Of a DNA stretch of 64,000 bases, positions 33,329-40,800 are shown piece after piece. Both the position numbers and the translations under genes were made by a program. The DNA comes from Paludisphaera rhizosphaerae (GTDB lineage Bacteria; Planctomycetota; Planctomycetia; Isosphaerales; Isosphaeraceae): NCBI RefSeq assembly GCF_011065895.1, contig NZ_JAALCR010000002.1:1-64000 (forward strand). The letters are read 5' to 3'. The notes under the pieces were generated by a model that was not told the origin of the DNA, ran no database searches, and saw only the letters and a program-made list of their open reading frames with translations. The first letter of the stretch is position 1; every line of letters starts with the position of its first letter.

Positions 33329-33871
33329 TCAGGGAGTCAGACCGGTTCCACCCGAGGCCGGCAGGGGCGGAGCGTCGACCCGGCCGCGCAACGTCGGGAC
33401 CGTGGTCGTCGGTCGGGAGCCGTCCATCGACGTGTAAGGCTGAACAGGCGTAATAGCCGAGTCGAGCGGCACGCCGCCGGCAGGATGGTCTCCCCCGGCC
33501 CCAGCAAAGGGAAGGTAGCGCTGGCCGCGGTCGACGTACGGATTATAGTACGTTCCAGGGAACATCTGTTCCGGGGGAACGGTGAAATAACGCGGGAAGT
33601 AGTAGTCGGCCGTCCGGTTGGCACCGAGCGGAAGGTAGACTCCCGGGGAATACCATCCGGCGTTGTTGGGGTCGCCGTTCGGGAACCCCCAGCCGTCGCC
33701 GGGGCCGTCGGGGAGGACCCAGCCGGCCGACCGGTGGCCGCCGCCGTGTCCGTGGCCGACGACGCCGTGATGATGATGGCCTTGCTGGTAGGCGCAGCCC
33801 TCGCAGGCGACGCTCTGCCCCACGCCGCCGACGGCGAGCGCCAACCCCAACGTGATGATCGCGGCGGTCAT
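33329..33871 (-). CDS. Secreted His/Gly-rich protein of unknown function
   Basis: The 180-residue protein has a signal peptide (MTAAIITLGLALAVGGVG then SVACEGCAYQ) and, just after cleavage, a metal-binding-looking segment: CEGCAYQQGHHHH followed by GHGHGGGH. The rest is rich in Pro, Gly and Tyr (DYYFPRYFTVPPEQMFPGTY) and looks extended. Metal binding is inferred from composition only. ATG 33871 has a near-perfect AAGGAGG 7 bases upstream; longer frames lack this. It is divergent from the glutamine amidotransferase gene. Confidence 0.75.
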   Translation of the reverse strand: MTAAIITLGLALAVGGVGQSVACEGCAYQQGHHHHGVVGHGHGGGHRSAGWVLPDGPGDGWGFPNGDPNNAGWYSPGVYLPLGANRTADYYFPRYFTVPPEQMFPGTYYNPYVDRGQRYLPFAGAGGDHPAGGVPLDSAITPVQPYTSMDGSRPTTTVPTLRGRVDAPPLPASGGTGLTP

Positions 33872-34067
33872 CCTCGAACCTCCTTGTCGGATTCCCTGTC
33901 TGCGCGCAAACCCCCGCCTCCGGGCGAGAGGCCAACGCGACTCTATCACGCGAAGAGCGGCGCGGATGGGAATCCGAGTGGGTTCTCTTCCCGGCTCCCC
34001 TTGCGATCGCTACGATCATCTCGTCGCCTGCGACCGAGAGGGTTTGCGCCGCGGAAGGTTACGTTCC

Positions 34068-34643
34068 ATGATCTTGCTGATCGACAATTACGACTCCTTC
34101 ACCTACAACCTCGTCCAGCGCCTGGGAGAGATCGACCCGGGAGTCGACCTGGAAGTGGTTCGCAACGACCAGATCACGGTGGAAGACGTCGAGGCCAAGG
34201 CTCCTTCCCATCTGATTATCTCTCCCGGCCCGTGCACCCCTCGCGAGGCCGGCGTCTCGAACGACATGATCCGGGCGTTCGCTCCTCGGATCCCGGTCCT
34301 GGGCGTCTGCCTCGGTCATCAGTGCATGGGCCACACGTTTGGGGCCAAGGTCGTCCGCGCGGATCGGATCATGCATGGTAAGACCTCCATGATCCACCAT
34401 GACGGCAAGGGCCTTTACCGGGGCCTCTCGAACCCCTTCCAGGCCACGCGCTACCACAGCCTGGTGATCCAACCGGGGACGCTTCCCGACGAGTTGGAAG
34501 TCGTCGCTCAGACGGAAGAGGGGGAGATCATGGGAGTTCGTCACAAGACGTACCCCATGGAAGGGGTTCAATATCATCCCGAGAGTTTCCTGACGCTCGA
34601 AGGGATCAAGCTTCTGCGCAACTTTCTGGAGATGAAGCCCTGA
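34068..34643 (+). CDS. pabA: Glutamine amidotransferase subunit of anthranilate / aminodeoxychorismate synthase
   Basis: The 191-residue class I amidotransferase supplies ammonia from glutamine for anthranilate (TrpG) or 4-amino-4-deoxychorismate (PabA) synthesis. Seen: LLIDNYDSFTYNLVQ at the start, the nucleophile elbow GVCLGHQCMGHTFG near residue 78, and YHPESFLT near 170 with the catalytic His and Glu. TrpG and PabA cannot be separated from the sequence, and no trpE/pabB lies nearby. ATG 34068 is preceded by GGAAGG at 9 bases. A longer open frame upstream has no conserved residues. Confidence 0.92.
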   Translation: MILLIDNYDSFTYNLVQRLGEIDPGVDLEVVRNDQITVEDVEAKAPSHLIISPGPCTPREAGVSNDMIRAFAPRIPVLGVCLGHQCMGHTFGAKVVRADRIMHGKTSMIHHDGKGLYRGLSNPFQATRYHSLVIQPGTLPDELEVVAQTEEGEIMGVRHKTYPMEGVQYHPESFLTLEGIKLLRNFLEMKP

Positions 34644-34677
34644 GCCGGCCTGGAGCCGCTCGCGGCGAGGCGTCGCC

Positions 34678-35901
34678 ATGTTGAAAGTCTCTGAGGCCCT
34701 CGCCCGCGTGCTGGAGGCTGCTTCGCCTTTGCCGGTGGTGGAACGACCACTGGAAGACTGCCTCGGCCGTTGGCTCGCCGACGACGTCTGGGCCGACGCC
34801 GACCAACCGCCCTTCGACAAGGCGCTCGTCGACGGCTTCGCCGTTCGCAGCGATGATTTACGGGTTCTTCCCTGTCGGCTGACCCTGGGCGAGACGATCC
34901 TGGCTGGTCAGTCGCCGACGCGTCCCCTAGCTCACGGCGAGGCTGCGGCGATCACGACGGGCGCCCCCCTCCCCTCCAACGCCGACGTCGTGGTGATGCA
35001 CGAGCGGACGACCTTCGACAACGCCAGCGTCGAGATCCACAAGCAACCTATTCAGCCCGGGATGAATCGCCTTCCTCGCGGTCGGGTCTACCGCGCCGGC
35101 GATCGACTTCTGGCCGGCGGGGTCGAACTTACGCCTCCGCGCATGGGCCTGCTGGCGGCGGCCGGAGCGGCGAGAGTCCGGGTCATCGACCAGGCCCGGG
35201 TCGCCGTCGTTCCCACGGGCGACGAACTGGTCGATTTTCGCGAGGCGCCCGGTCCGAACCAGATCCGCAACTCGAACTCGGTGATGCTCTCCGCCCTCCT
35301 GGCTCAGAAGGACGCGCGCGTCGAGGTCTCGCCGATTCTGCCGGACGACCTTGAGGCGCTTCGCGAAGGTTTGCGGAAGGCCCTCGAATCCGACGTCGTG
35401 CTGGTCATCGGCGGAGTCTCGGCCGGACGTAAGGACCTGGTTCCGGGTGTCTTGCAGGAACTCGGCGTCCGAGAGGTCTTCCACAAGGTCAGAATCAAGC
35501 CGGGGAAGCCTCTGTGGTTCGGCGTGGGGCCTGCTCGCCAGGAGCGACCGCCGGCCCTGGTCTTCGGTCTGCCGGGCAACCCGATGAGCGGGTTGGTGAA
35601 CTTCCTGGTTTTCGTCGCTCCCGTCCTCAACGTTCTTCACGGAAGGCCCGCGCGAGGGCCCGGAATCATTCCCGTGCGGTCGGCCGGGGCGATCGATCAT
35701 CGGAGCGATCTGGAAACCTATGTCCCGGCCAGGCTCGTCGGTCAGCATCACGCGCCGAGTATTCCCACCGCCGAACGCCTGGAATGGGGGGGCTCGGCCG
35801 ACATGGCGACGATCGTCGGCGCCGACGGCTTTCTGGTTCTTCCCGATTCTGAGACCTCGATAGCCCCGGGTGAAATTGTCGGTTTTCTTCCATTGAGGTA
35901 A
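34678..35901 (+). CDS. moeA: Molybdopterin molybdenumtransferase (MoeA-like)
   Basis: Inserts molybdate into adenylated molybdopterin in molybdenum-cofactor synthesis. The 407-residue protein has the four-part MoeA layout: an N-terminal PPFDKALVDGFAV, where most members have SAMDGYA; GEAAAITTGAPLP; the nucleotide/molybdate-binding domain with VVPTGDELVDF, NSNSVMLSALL and GGVSAGRKDLVP; and the C-terminal beta domain with GLPGNPMSGLVNFLVF. It follows the amidotransferase by 34 bases and is probably co-transcribed. The altered N-terminal motif keeps the Asp and Gly. Confidence 0.9.
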   Translation: MLKVSEALARVLEAASPLPVVERPLEDCLGRWLADDVWADADQPPFDKALVDGFAVRSDDLRVLPCRLTLGETILAGQSPTRPLAHGEAAAITTGAPLPSNADVVVMHERTTFDNASVEIHKQPIQPGMNRLPRGRVYRAGDRLLAGGVELTPPRMGLLAAAGAARVRVIDQARVAVVPTGDELVDFREAPGPNQIRNSNSVMLSALLAQKDARVEVSPILPDDLEALREGLRKALESDVVLVIGGVSAGRKDLVPGVLQELGVREVFHKVRIKPGKPLWFGVGPARQERPPALVFGLPGNPMSGLVNFLVFVAPVLNVLHGRPARGPGIIPVRSAGAIDHRSDLETYVPARLVGQHHAPSIPTAERLEWGGSADMATIVGADGFLVLPDSETSIAPGEIVGFLPLR

Positions 35902-35947
35902 GGTGCGTCTTCCACTCCGCACGTGAACCGACCGGAAGGACGCACAG

Positions 35948-37669
35948 ATGGAACCCGGGACCGCCGTCACCGAGAGCCGCGAATCCGACGGCCGCCTCAG
36001 TCTGAGCGAACGAGTTTCGCGGCATCCGATCGCAGCCGGGATCATCTCCGGCCTGGCTCTCTGGGCCGCCTTCCCGCCGATGGAGTTCTCGGCGCTGGCC
36101 TGGGTCGCCCTGGTCCCGCTGTTTCGGCTGGCCGTCGAACCCGGAGCCCGCTGGCGGGTTTACCTTGGGGCGTGGGCGGGCGGTCTGGTCTTCTGGGGGG
36201 CCAGCCTGCAATGGATCCGTCTGACCGATCCCTCCGCCTGGACGGCCTGGGTGGTGATGGCGGCCATCCTCTCGGTCTGGTGGCCGGCTTTCCTCGGGTT
36301 GACGCGTTACGCCGTCTTCGGCCTGAAAATCCCTCTGCTCGTCGCCGCGCCGATTTTCTGGGTCGGGCTGGAACATTCCCGCATCTACATTCTCTCCGGC
36401 TTCCCCTGGTACTACTTGGCGCATAGCCAGTATCAAGCGATCCCCGTGATCCAGATCGCCGACATCACCGGGGCGCTCGGCGTCAGTTTCCTGATCGCGA
36501 CCGTGAACGCCCTGCTCGTGGATCTCCTGAGGCTTCCTCTGTTCTATCGCTCGGAAGGACGCTCGCGGCTGAGGCCGAAGCAACGGCTGCGACTGGCGAT
36601 CGTCGGCCTGGGGATTCTCGGGACGCTCATCTACGGGGCTTATCGACTCTCGCGGCCGGAGTTCCTCGACGGTCCCCGGCTGGCGATGATCCAGACGAAC
36701 TTCGAGCAGCATTACAAGTCCGGGGCCGACTGGCAGGGGATCCTGAACAAGGTTGAGTCCCTCGTCATTAAAGCGGCCGGTTACGACCCGAAGCCCGATC
36801 TGATCGTCTGGCCTGAGACCTCCTATCCCTGGGGGACCATCTCGATCGATCCGGCCACGCCGTCGGACGTTTTCGCGGGCCATATGCGACAGATTTCGGA
36901 CGGGCTGACCCCCGATCAATGGCGCGAGAATGAGCGGGAGTCCGGCAAATACCTTCACGGCTTCACGGACGCGCTGAAGATCCCGATGATGATCGGCGGC
37001 CTTCGCTACGAGCACCGGCCCGAGGGACTTCGCAAATACAACGCGGCGGTGCTTCTCACGCCGGGGTCGCCCGCGGTGCAGGTTTATCGCAAGATCCAGC
37101 TCGTGCCGTTCGGCGAGTACATCCCCCTGATCGACCTTCTTCCCTGGCTGACCGTCTTCACTCCCTACCGCGACGGCTATCTGCCGACGCTCACCTTCGG
37201 CCGCGAGGCCAATTCGCTCGACCTGGGGCCTTACAAGGTCGCGGTCGGGATCTGCTTCGAGGACACCGTCCCCCACCTCATCCGGCGCTTCTTCAATGAA
37301 ACCCCCGACGGCCGGCAGCCCGACGTGCTGATCGATATGTCCAACGACGGCTGGTTTCGAGGATCCGCCGAGCTGGACATGCACCTGGCCGTGAGCGTCT
37401 TCCGATGCATCGAAAACCGTGTTCCGCTCGCCCGCGCGGTGAACACCGGATTGTCGGCCCTCATCGACGGCGACGGCCGAATCCTTCAGGTGCTCTCTCG
37501 CGACACCGAGGGCGTTCTCCAGGTCCGCGCCCCGCTCGATCCCCGGACCAGCCTCTACTCGATGTGGGGCGACTGGCTCGGGCTTTCCTGCCTGGCGGTC
37601 TGCATCGGAATCTGGCCGACGGGGATGATCTACAAGAGGCTCCGGTCATCCCTCATCGGGCGGCCGTGA
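35948..37669 (+). CDS. lnt: Apolipoprotein N-acyltransferase
   Basis: Integral membrane enzyme that adds the third acyl chain to lipoproteins at the outer face of the inner membrane. The 573-residue protein has about six N-terminal membrane helices and a carbon-nitrogen hydrolase domain whose triad is visible: Glu in LIVWPETSYPWG near residue 290, Lys in YRKIQLVPFGEYIPL near 380 and Cys in VGICFEDTVPHL near 436. IDMSNDGWFRGSAELDMHL is the usual loop. ATG 35948 follows GGAAGG. It means the organism makes triacylated lipoproteins, consistent with the lipoprotein at 8764-9231. Confidence 0.93.
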   Translation: MEPGTAVTESRESDGRLSLSERVSRHPIAAGIISGLALWAAFPPMEFSALAWVALVPLFRLAVEPGARWRVYLGAWAGGLVFWGASLQWIRLTDPSAWTAWVVMAAILSVWWPAFLGLTRYAVFGLKIPLLVAAPIFWVGLEHSRIYILSGFPWYYLAHSQYQAIPVIQIADITGALGVSFLIATVNALLVDLLRLPLFYRSEGRSRLRPKQRLRLAIVGLGILGTLIYGAYRLSRPEFLDGPRLAMIQTNFEQHYKSGADWQGILNKVESLVIKAAGYDPKPDLIVWPETSYPWGTISIDPATPSDVFAGHMRQISDGLTPDQWRENERESGKYLHGFTDALKIPMMIGGLRYEHRPEGLRKYNAAVLLTPGSPAVQVYRKIQLVPFGEYIPLIDLLPWLTVFTPYRDGYLPTLTFGREANSLDLGPYKVAVGICFEDTVPHLIRRFFNETPDGRQPDVLIDMSNDGWFRGSAELDMHLAVSVFRCIENRVPLARAVNTGLSALIDGDGRILQVLSRDTEGVLQVRAPLDPRTSLYSMWGDWLGLSCLAVCIGIWPTGMIYKRLRSSLIGRP

Positions 37670-37848
37670 GAGTTCATCCTGGGATCGGTCGTCCCAATCA
37701 TCGCTCTGGCAGTCGGAGTGAGGGAGGCGGAATCGAACCGACCCTAAGGGCTAATGGCGGGCCCGCCCGACTCGGCTTCCAAACCCTATAATCGCCTACG
37801 ATAAGCGAATTACGTGGGTTAGCGACCTTTTGCCATTGGAGTGCCGCC

Positions 37849-38115
37849 ATGCGTCGGAACGCCCTGCTCGCCCTCGCCGTCTTCGTTCTGGTTGCCGGGT
37901 TCGCCACCTTCCTCCCTGCTCAGGCGCCGAAGCTAGCGGTCACTCCCACTTGGGAATACCGGGTGATCTCACTCAACGAAGTCATCTACTCGCATAAGGA
38001 TGCAAGCGACGTGTGCATCGCGCTCGAAGCGAAGTTTAACCTGCTCGGGAAGGAAGGCTTCGACATCTACGAGAACATGGACAACTACATCGTCTTCAAG
38101 CGGCAGAAACGTTGA
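37849..38115 (+). CDS. Small secreted DUF4177-like protein
   Basis: The 88-residue protein has a signal peptide (ALLALAVFVLVAGFATFLPAQ) and a short domain that fits the DUF4177 pattern: WEYRVISLNEV, a helix FNLLGKEGFDIY, and a closing strand NYIVFKRQKR. The family function is unknown. It sits at the left edge of the accessory region and is convergent with the DUF2442 gene (34 bases apart). Confidence 0.65.
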   Translation: MRRNALLALAVFVLVAGFATFLPAQAPKLAVTPTWEYRVISLNEVIYSHKDASDVCIALEAKFNLLGKEGFDIYENMDNYIVFKRQKR

Positions 38116-38149
38116 TTCGGGGCGGTCATGAAAGCGCCAGGAGCGTCCG

Positions 38150-38410
38150 TCAGGCCGCCGATTCGGAGTTGGTCTCGGTCTTCAATTCGAGGAGGGCCTC
38201 GGGGGCGAAGTCCGCGCCGTTGGGCCAGACGACCGTGCCGCAGGTCGGGTCCAGCGTCGCTTGGGCGAAGTACGCGGGATCTCGAAGGGGTTCGAAGATT
38301 GGGCCTACGAGCAACGGGCGGACGTCGACCCGCTTCGTTGCTCCATCGCTGAAGGTCAGCCGCAGGGAATGGGGGCCACAGACCTGAGCTTCACGAATGC
38401 GAAGGATCAT
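38150..38410 (-). CDS. DUF2442 protein (second gene of a DUF4160/DUF2442 pair)
   Basis: The 86-residue protein matches DUF2442: LRLTFSDGATKRVDV, GPIFEPLRDPAYFAQA, then DPTCGTVVWPNGADFAPEAL. ATG 38410 is preceded by AGGAG at 6 bases; an in-frame TTG at 38416 lies on the Shine-Dalgarno itself. It starts 15 bases after the DUF4160 stop. The two families recur as adjacent genes and have been proposed as toxin-antitoxin-like modules on the basis of pairing. Activity is not shown by the sequence. Confidence 0.85.
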   Translation of the reverse strand: MILRIREAQVCGPHSLRLTFSDGATKRVDVRPLLVGPIFEPLRDPAYFAQATLDPTCGTVVWPNGADFAPEALLELKTETNSESAA

Positions 38411-38425
38411 GTCCAACTCCTGGGC

Positions 38426-38686
38426 TCAGTCAAGTCCCTCGATTGTCGGCAAGGGTTGACCCGTGCGAGCCAACTCCCAATTCCGCGTCAGTTCGTCGCG
38501 GTGGGCCGCGACCCACTCGCGAACGAGGGCCCGAGCCCGCCGAGGCAGCCTCCCGTCCAGAACCTCCGCCGTCTCGATCGCCACGACCGCCTCGTCATCC
38601 CCGTAGATCGCGTGAAAGTGAGGCGGCGCGTGGTCACGATAGTACATGTAGATCGCGATGCCATAGAATACGGAGATCCGGGGCAT
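38426..38686 (-). CDS. DUF4160 protein (first gene of a DUF4160/DUF2442 pair)
   Basis: The 86-residue protein is a clear DUF4160 member: MPRISVFYGIAIYMYYRDH, the conserved PPHFHAIYGDDEAVV with two histidines, then VLDGRLPRRARALVREW and a helical end with HRDELTRNWELA. ATG 38686 has GGAG 6-7 bases upstream; an in-frame start at 38725 has no such signal. It forms a two-gene operon with the DUF2442 gene downstream. Confidence 0.87.
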   Translation of the reverse strand: MPRISVFYGIAIYMYYRDHAPPHFHAIYGDDEAVVAIETAEVLDGRLPRRARALVREWVAAHRDELTRNWELARTGQPLPTIEGLD

Positions 38687-38820
38687 GGGCGACTCCATCA
38701 GACATCGACTGCCCAGATCCGACACTTCCCGATTCTAAATCGAGAGGCCATAATCCGGATAGTCGACGGCCGGGACATCTCAAACGTTCCATGTCACCAT
38801 ATTCCAAATTGCCTAATCTT

Positions 38821-38945
38821 CCAAAACATTTAGCAGCGACCCCTTTTCGCCGGCCCTTTTCGCCGGCCCCTTTTCGCCGGCCCTTTTCGCCGGCCCAAAA
38901 CATTTAGCAGCGACCCCTTTTCGCCGGCCCCTTTTCGCCGGCCCG
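38821..38945. repeat. Short tandem repeats (CCCCTTTTCGCCGG units)
   Basis: Six imperfect units of about 13-14 bases (CCCCTTTTCGCCGG, some with one C fewer), in two blocks. A longer unit, beginning CCAAAACATTTAGCAGCGA, occurs twice, at 38821 and 38895, each time leading into a block. Similar G/A-rich repeats lie at 39380-39410 and 40805-40935. Open frames across the block encode only repetitive Gly/Lys/Arg text and are not genes. Confidence 0.85.
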
Positions 38946-39245
38946 GACGGCCGCGGCCACCCCTTCGACGAGCCCGAGAAAGACCGCCAGGCGGATGCGA
39001 CGTCGAGCCTGGCAGTAGGCGGAGTCGCTGAACTCCTGACCGCCGAGCCGCTCGACATGCCGGCACGAGGCGTTCCTCAGCAAGACCTGCAGGAGGAACA
39101 GGGAGATCGTCTCCACGGGCCCGAGCTTGCGAGCCCTCCAACGATATCCCGCCTTCTCGCAAGCCGCCTCGATCGTCCTCGGCGAGATCGCGGCGGCGGC
39201 GTCTTGGCGCAGGCGGCCGAGGATGGTGAAGATGCGAGTCGGCAT
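38904..39245 (-). pseudogene. IS4-family transposase remnant (N-terminal fragment)
   Basis: About 100 residues resemble the N-terminus of IS4-family transposases: AISPRTIEAACEKAGYRWR, ETISLFLLQVLLRNASCRHV and FSDSAYCQARRRIRLAVFL. The usual DDE catalytic domain of roughly 300 further residues is absent. The similarity stops near 38945, where the frame enters the short tandem repeats and ends at 38904. Translation could start at ATG 39245. The remnant indicates past insertion activity at this locus. Confidence 0.72.
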
Positions 39246-39314
39246 GGGGGGGCTCCGTGCGGCGTCTCGGTGCGTCCTCGAGAAACCGCCAGGATGCCCT
39301 CGGGCCCCCTCAGC

Positions 39315-39375
39315 CTTCAAGACGCGACAAGTCGTTCACGCCGAAGGTTTTGTGCACTATCTTCGTGGCATTCAG
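39315..39375 (-). repeat. 61-bp inverted repeat, left copy
   Basis: Read on the minus strand this matches 40837-40897 with about four mismatches in 61 bases. It lies 70 bases upstream of the transposase-remnant start, so it may be the 5' flank or end of the lost insertion sequence. Two copies of AGCGGAAAAGGGG-type repeat sit immediately beside it at 39380-39410. Confidence 0.88.
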
Positions 39376-39410
39376 CAGTGCCCCCTTTTCCGCTCCCCTT
39401 TTCCGCTCCT

Positions 39411-39935
39411 CTAGCACGGAAAAGGACCGAAGACAGATGCGACGTTCGAATAGCCCTCGTATTCACGTTTGGCGTTCAACGCATCGGCCTGAGAATTGTA
39501 ACGATAGGGATTTGATTGAGTGCCATTTTTGTAATTAATGGTGATGCAGTACTGCTGTGTAAATTCGGGCGACGGTTGTTCACCAGCGGACCTCATCGCA
39601 TTAGCCAGCGAGACCACCAGCTTCGCCAGACCTCCACCGGGGGCGTCCTGCTTGAGCACTATGTTGCCCTCAAACATCACTCCGATCGGTTCGCCCGATC
39701 CGCCGCCGTGGCAGGGGAGAGGTTGATGTGGGTTGTTTATTTGCAAGGACTCAATCAAGCCTTTGGGGATGGGATGCTGTGGGCACGTTGTGTGATTAGT
39801 CAGGGGGCCGAAGTAGATCACGTCCGGGACGGCCGCATCGTACCGAATGAAACCGTACAGGGTCCGGCCCGCCAACTCTGCCTGCTTGGCGAAGTCGTCC
39901 ACGGAAAGGGTCTTCAGGTCGTGGTCGGTGTGCAT
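39411..39935 (-). CDS. Unknown protein, paralogue A of a tandem pair
   Basis: The 174-residue protein has no signal peptide or membrane segment and no family I recognise. Residues 8-24 (KTLSVDDFAKQAELAGR) and the block TCPQHPIPKG, GSGEPIGVMF, then VLKQDAPGGGLAKLVVSLAN are shared almost word for word with paralogue B. After about residue 110 the two diverge; here the end is YRYNSQADALNAKREYEGYS and GPFPC. Base composition is poorer in G/C than the flanking backbone. The Shine-Dalgarno is weak. It is 56 bases downstream of paralogue B on the same strand. Confidence 0.72.
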   Translation of the reverse strand: MHTDHDLKTLSVDDFAKQAELAGRTLYGFIRYDAAVPDVIYFGPLTNHTTCPQHPIPKGLIESLQINNPHQPLPCHGGGSGEPIGVMFEGNIVLKQDAPGGGLAKLVVSLANAMRSAGEQPSPEFTQQYCITINYKNGTQSNPYRYNSQADALNAKREYEGYSNVASVFGPFPC

Positions 39936-39991
39936 GGGAATATCCAGTCAGAGGGGAGCGGGGCGTTCTCGACTTGGGTCAGTTTCGGGCT

Positions 39992-40636
39992 TCAAAAGGT
40001 TGGGTTGGGGATGATTTGGCCCGCACGAAAGTAGTCGATCGTCCATGAGTATTTGGAGGTATCATAAGTGCCAACAATAGCAATGCACTGTTGGTATGTA
40101 TGCGGGCCATCGTACCGAAATGCTCCGGTATGCTTGTAGGTGTACGTTATGTAATATCCTGGCTGAGTAACTACGCTGAGGGGACGAACCGAGGCCACGA
40201 CCGACGGCTGTTCGCCTGTGTCTAAGGCCGCACTAGAAACCACCTGAGAACAGCAGCAACCCTCTTGTTTTCCGGAACTTCTAGGGTCCGAAATGGGGTT
40301 TTCGGATAGCTTGTTAGCCAGCGAGACTACCAGCTTCGCCAGCCCCCCGCCGGGGGCGTCCTGCTTGAGCACGATCCGGGCGTAGAACATCACTCCCACC
40401 GGCTCGCCCGATCCGCTGCCGTGGCACGGGGTTCCTTCACCGCTGACCTGCAAGGTCTCGATGGAGCCTTTCGGGACAGGGTGTTGCGGGCAGGTGATGG
40501 GGCTGATGCCGTAGTAGATCACGTCCGAGGCCGTCGCATCATACCGTATCCAACCGACCAGACTCCGTCCCGCCAACTCTGCCTGCTTGGCGAAGTCGTC
40601 CACGGAGAGTGTCTTCATATCGTGGATGGCGTGCAT
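39992..40636 (-). CDS. Unknown protein, paralogue B of a tandem pair
   Basis: The 214-residue protein shares its first half with paralogue A (KTLSVDDFAKQAELAGRS, RYDATASDVIYYG, TCPQHPVPKG, GSGEPVGVMF, then VLKQDAPGGGLAKLVVSLAN). It then has a different tail with a CCC run (KQEGCCCSQVVSS) and a Tyr-rich end (PGYYITYTYKHTGAFRYDG). No signal peptide, membrane helix or known motif is seen. GGAGAAGG lies just before ATG 40636, and a promoter with an operator-like dyad is at 40700-40729. The conserved-head, variable-tail design recalls effector or toxin cassettes, but that is inference. Confidence 0.74.
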   Translation of the reverse strand: MHAIHDMKTLSVDDFAKQAELAGRSLVGWIRYDATASDVIYYGISPITCPQHPVPKGSIETLQVSGEGTPCHGSGSGEPVGVMFYARIVLKQDAPGGGLAKLVVSLANKLSENPISDPRSSGKQEGCCCSQVVSSAALDTGEQPSVVASVRPLSVVTQPGYYITYTYKHTGAFRYDGPHTYQQCIAIVGTYDTSKYSWTIDYFRAGQIIPNPTF

Positions 40637-40699
40637 GGGCCTTCTCCGTCACTTCCAACACCTAAACCGTGTTTATTTTCATCACCTCCGCTGAAATTT

Positions 40700-40729
40700 C
40701 TTATACTTTGGAATCACCAAAGGCGTCAA
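40700..40729 (-). promoter_or_regulatory. Promoter with operator-like dyad upstream of the paralogue pair
   Basis: On the minus strand TTGACG and TATAAG are 18 bases apart. The spacer contains a perfect 6-5-6 inverted repeat, CTTTGG-N5-CCAAAG (40706-40722), placed so that a bound protein would block polymerase. The predicted leader to ATG 40636 is about 55 bases. Confidence 0.65.
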
Positions 40730-40800
40730 GGGGTTTATTAAAAAAACTCAATCATCGGCCAATCGACCCGACCAATCGACCAGGCATTGGCCAGGCACCT

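Noticed and set aside
33852-34067. 72-codon N-terminal extension of the glutamine amidotransferase
   Set aside because: No conserved residues. The family begins at MILLIDNYDSF, and GGAAGG is positioned for ATG 34068. The extension also overlaps the divergent His/Gly-rich gene start.
37718-37790. A complete tRNA gene on the minus strand
   Set aside because: A T-arm-like segment is present, but no acceptor 5' strand, D arm or pairing anticodon stem can be drawn. It is kept only as a fragment-type finding.
38634-38903. 89-codon minus-strand frame across the tandem repeats
   Set aside because: Translation is a Gly/Glu/Lys/Arg repeat followed by text antisense to intergenic DNA. No start signal or conserved residues.
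38821-38945. CRISPR array
   Set aside because: Units are about 13-14 bases, directly adjoining, without unique spacers of uniform length, and no cas gene is near.
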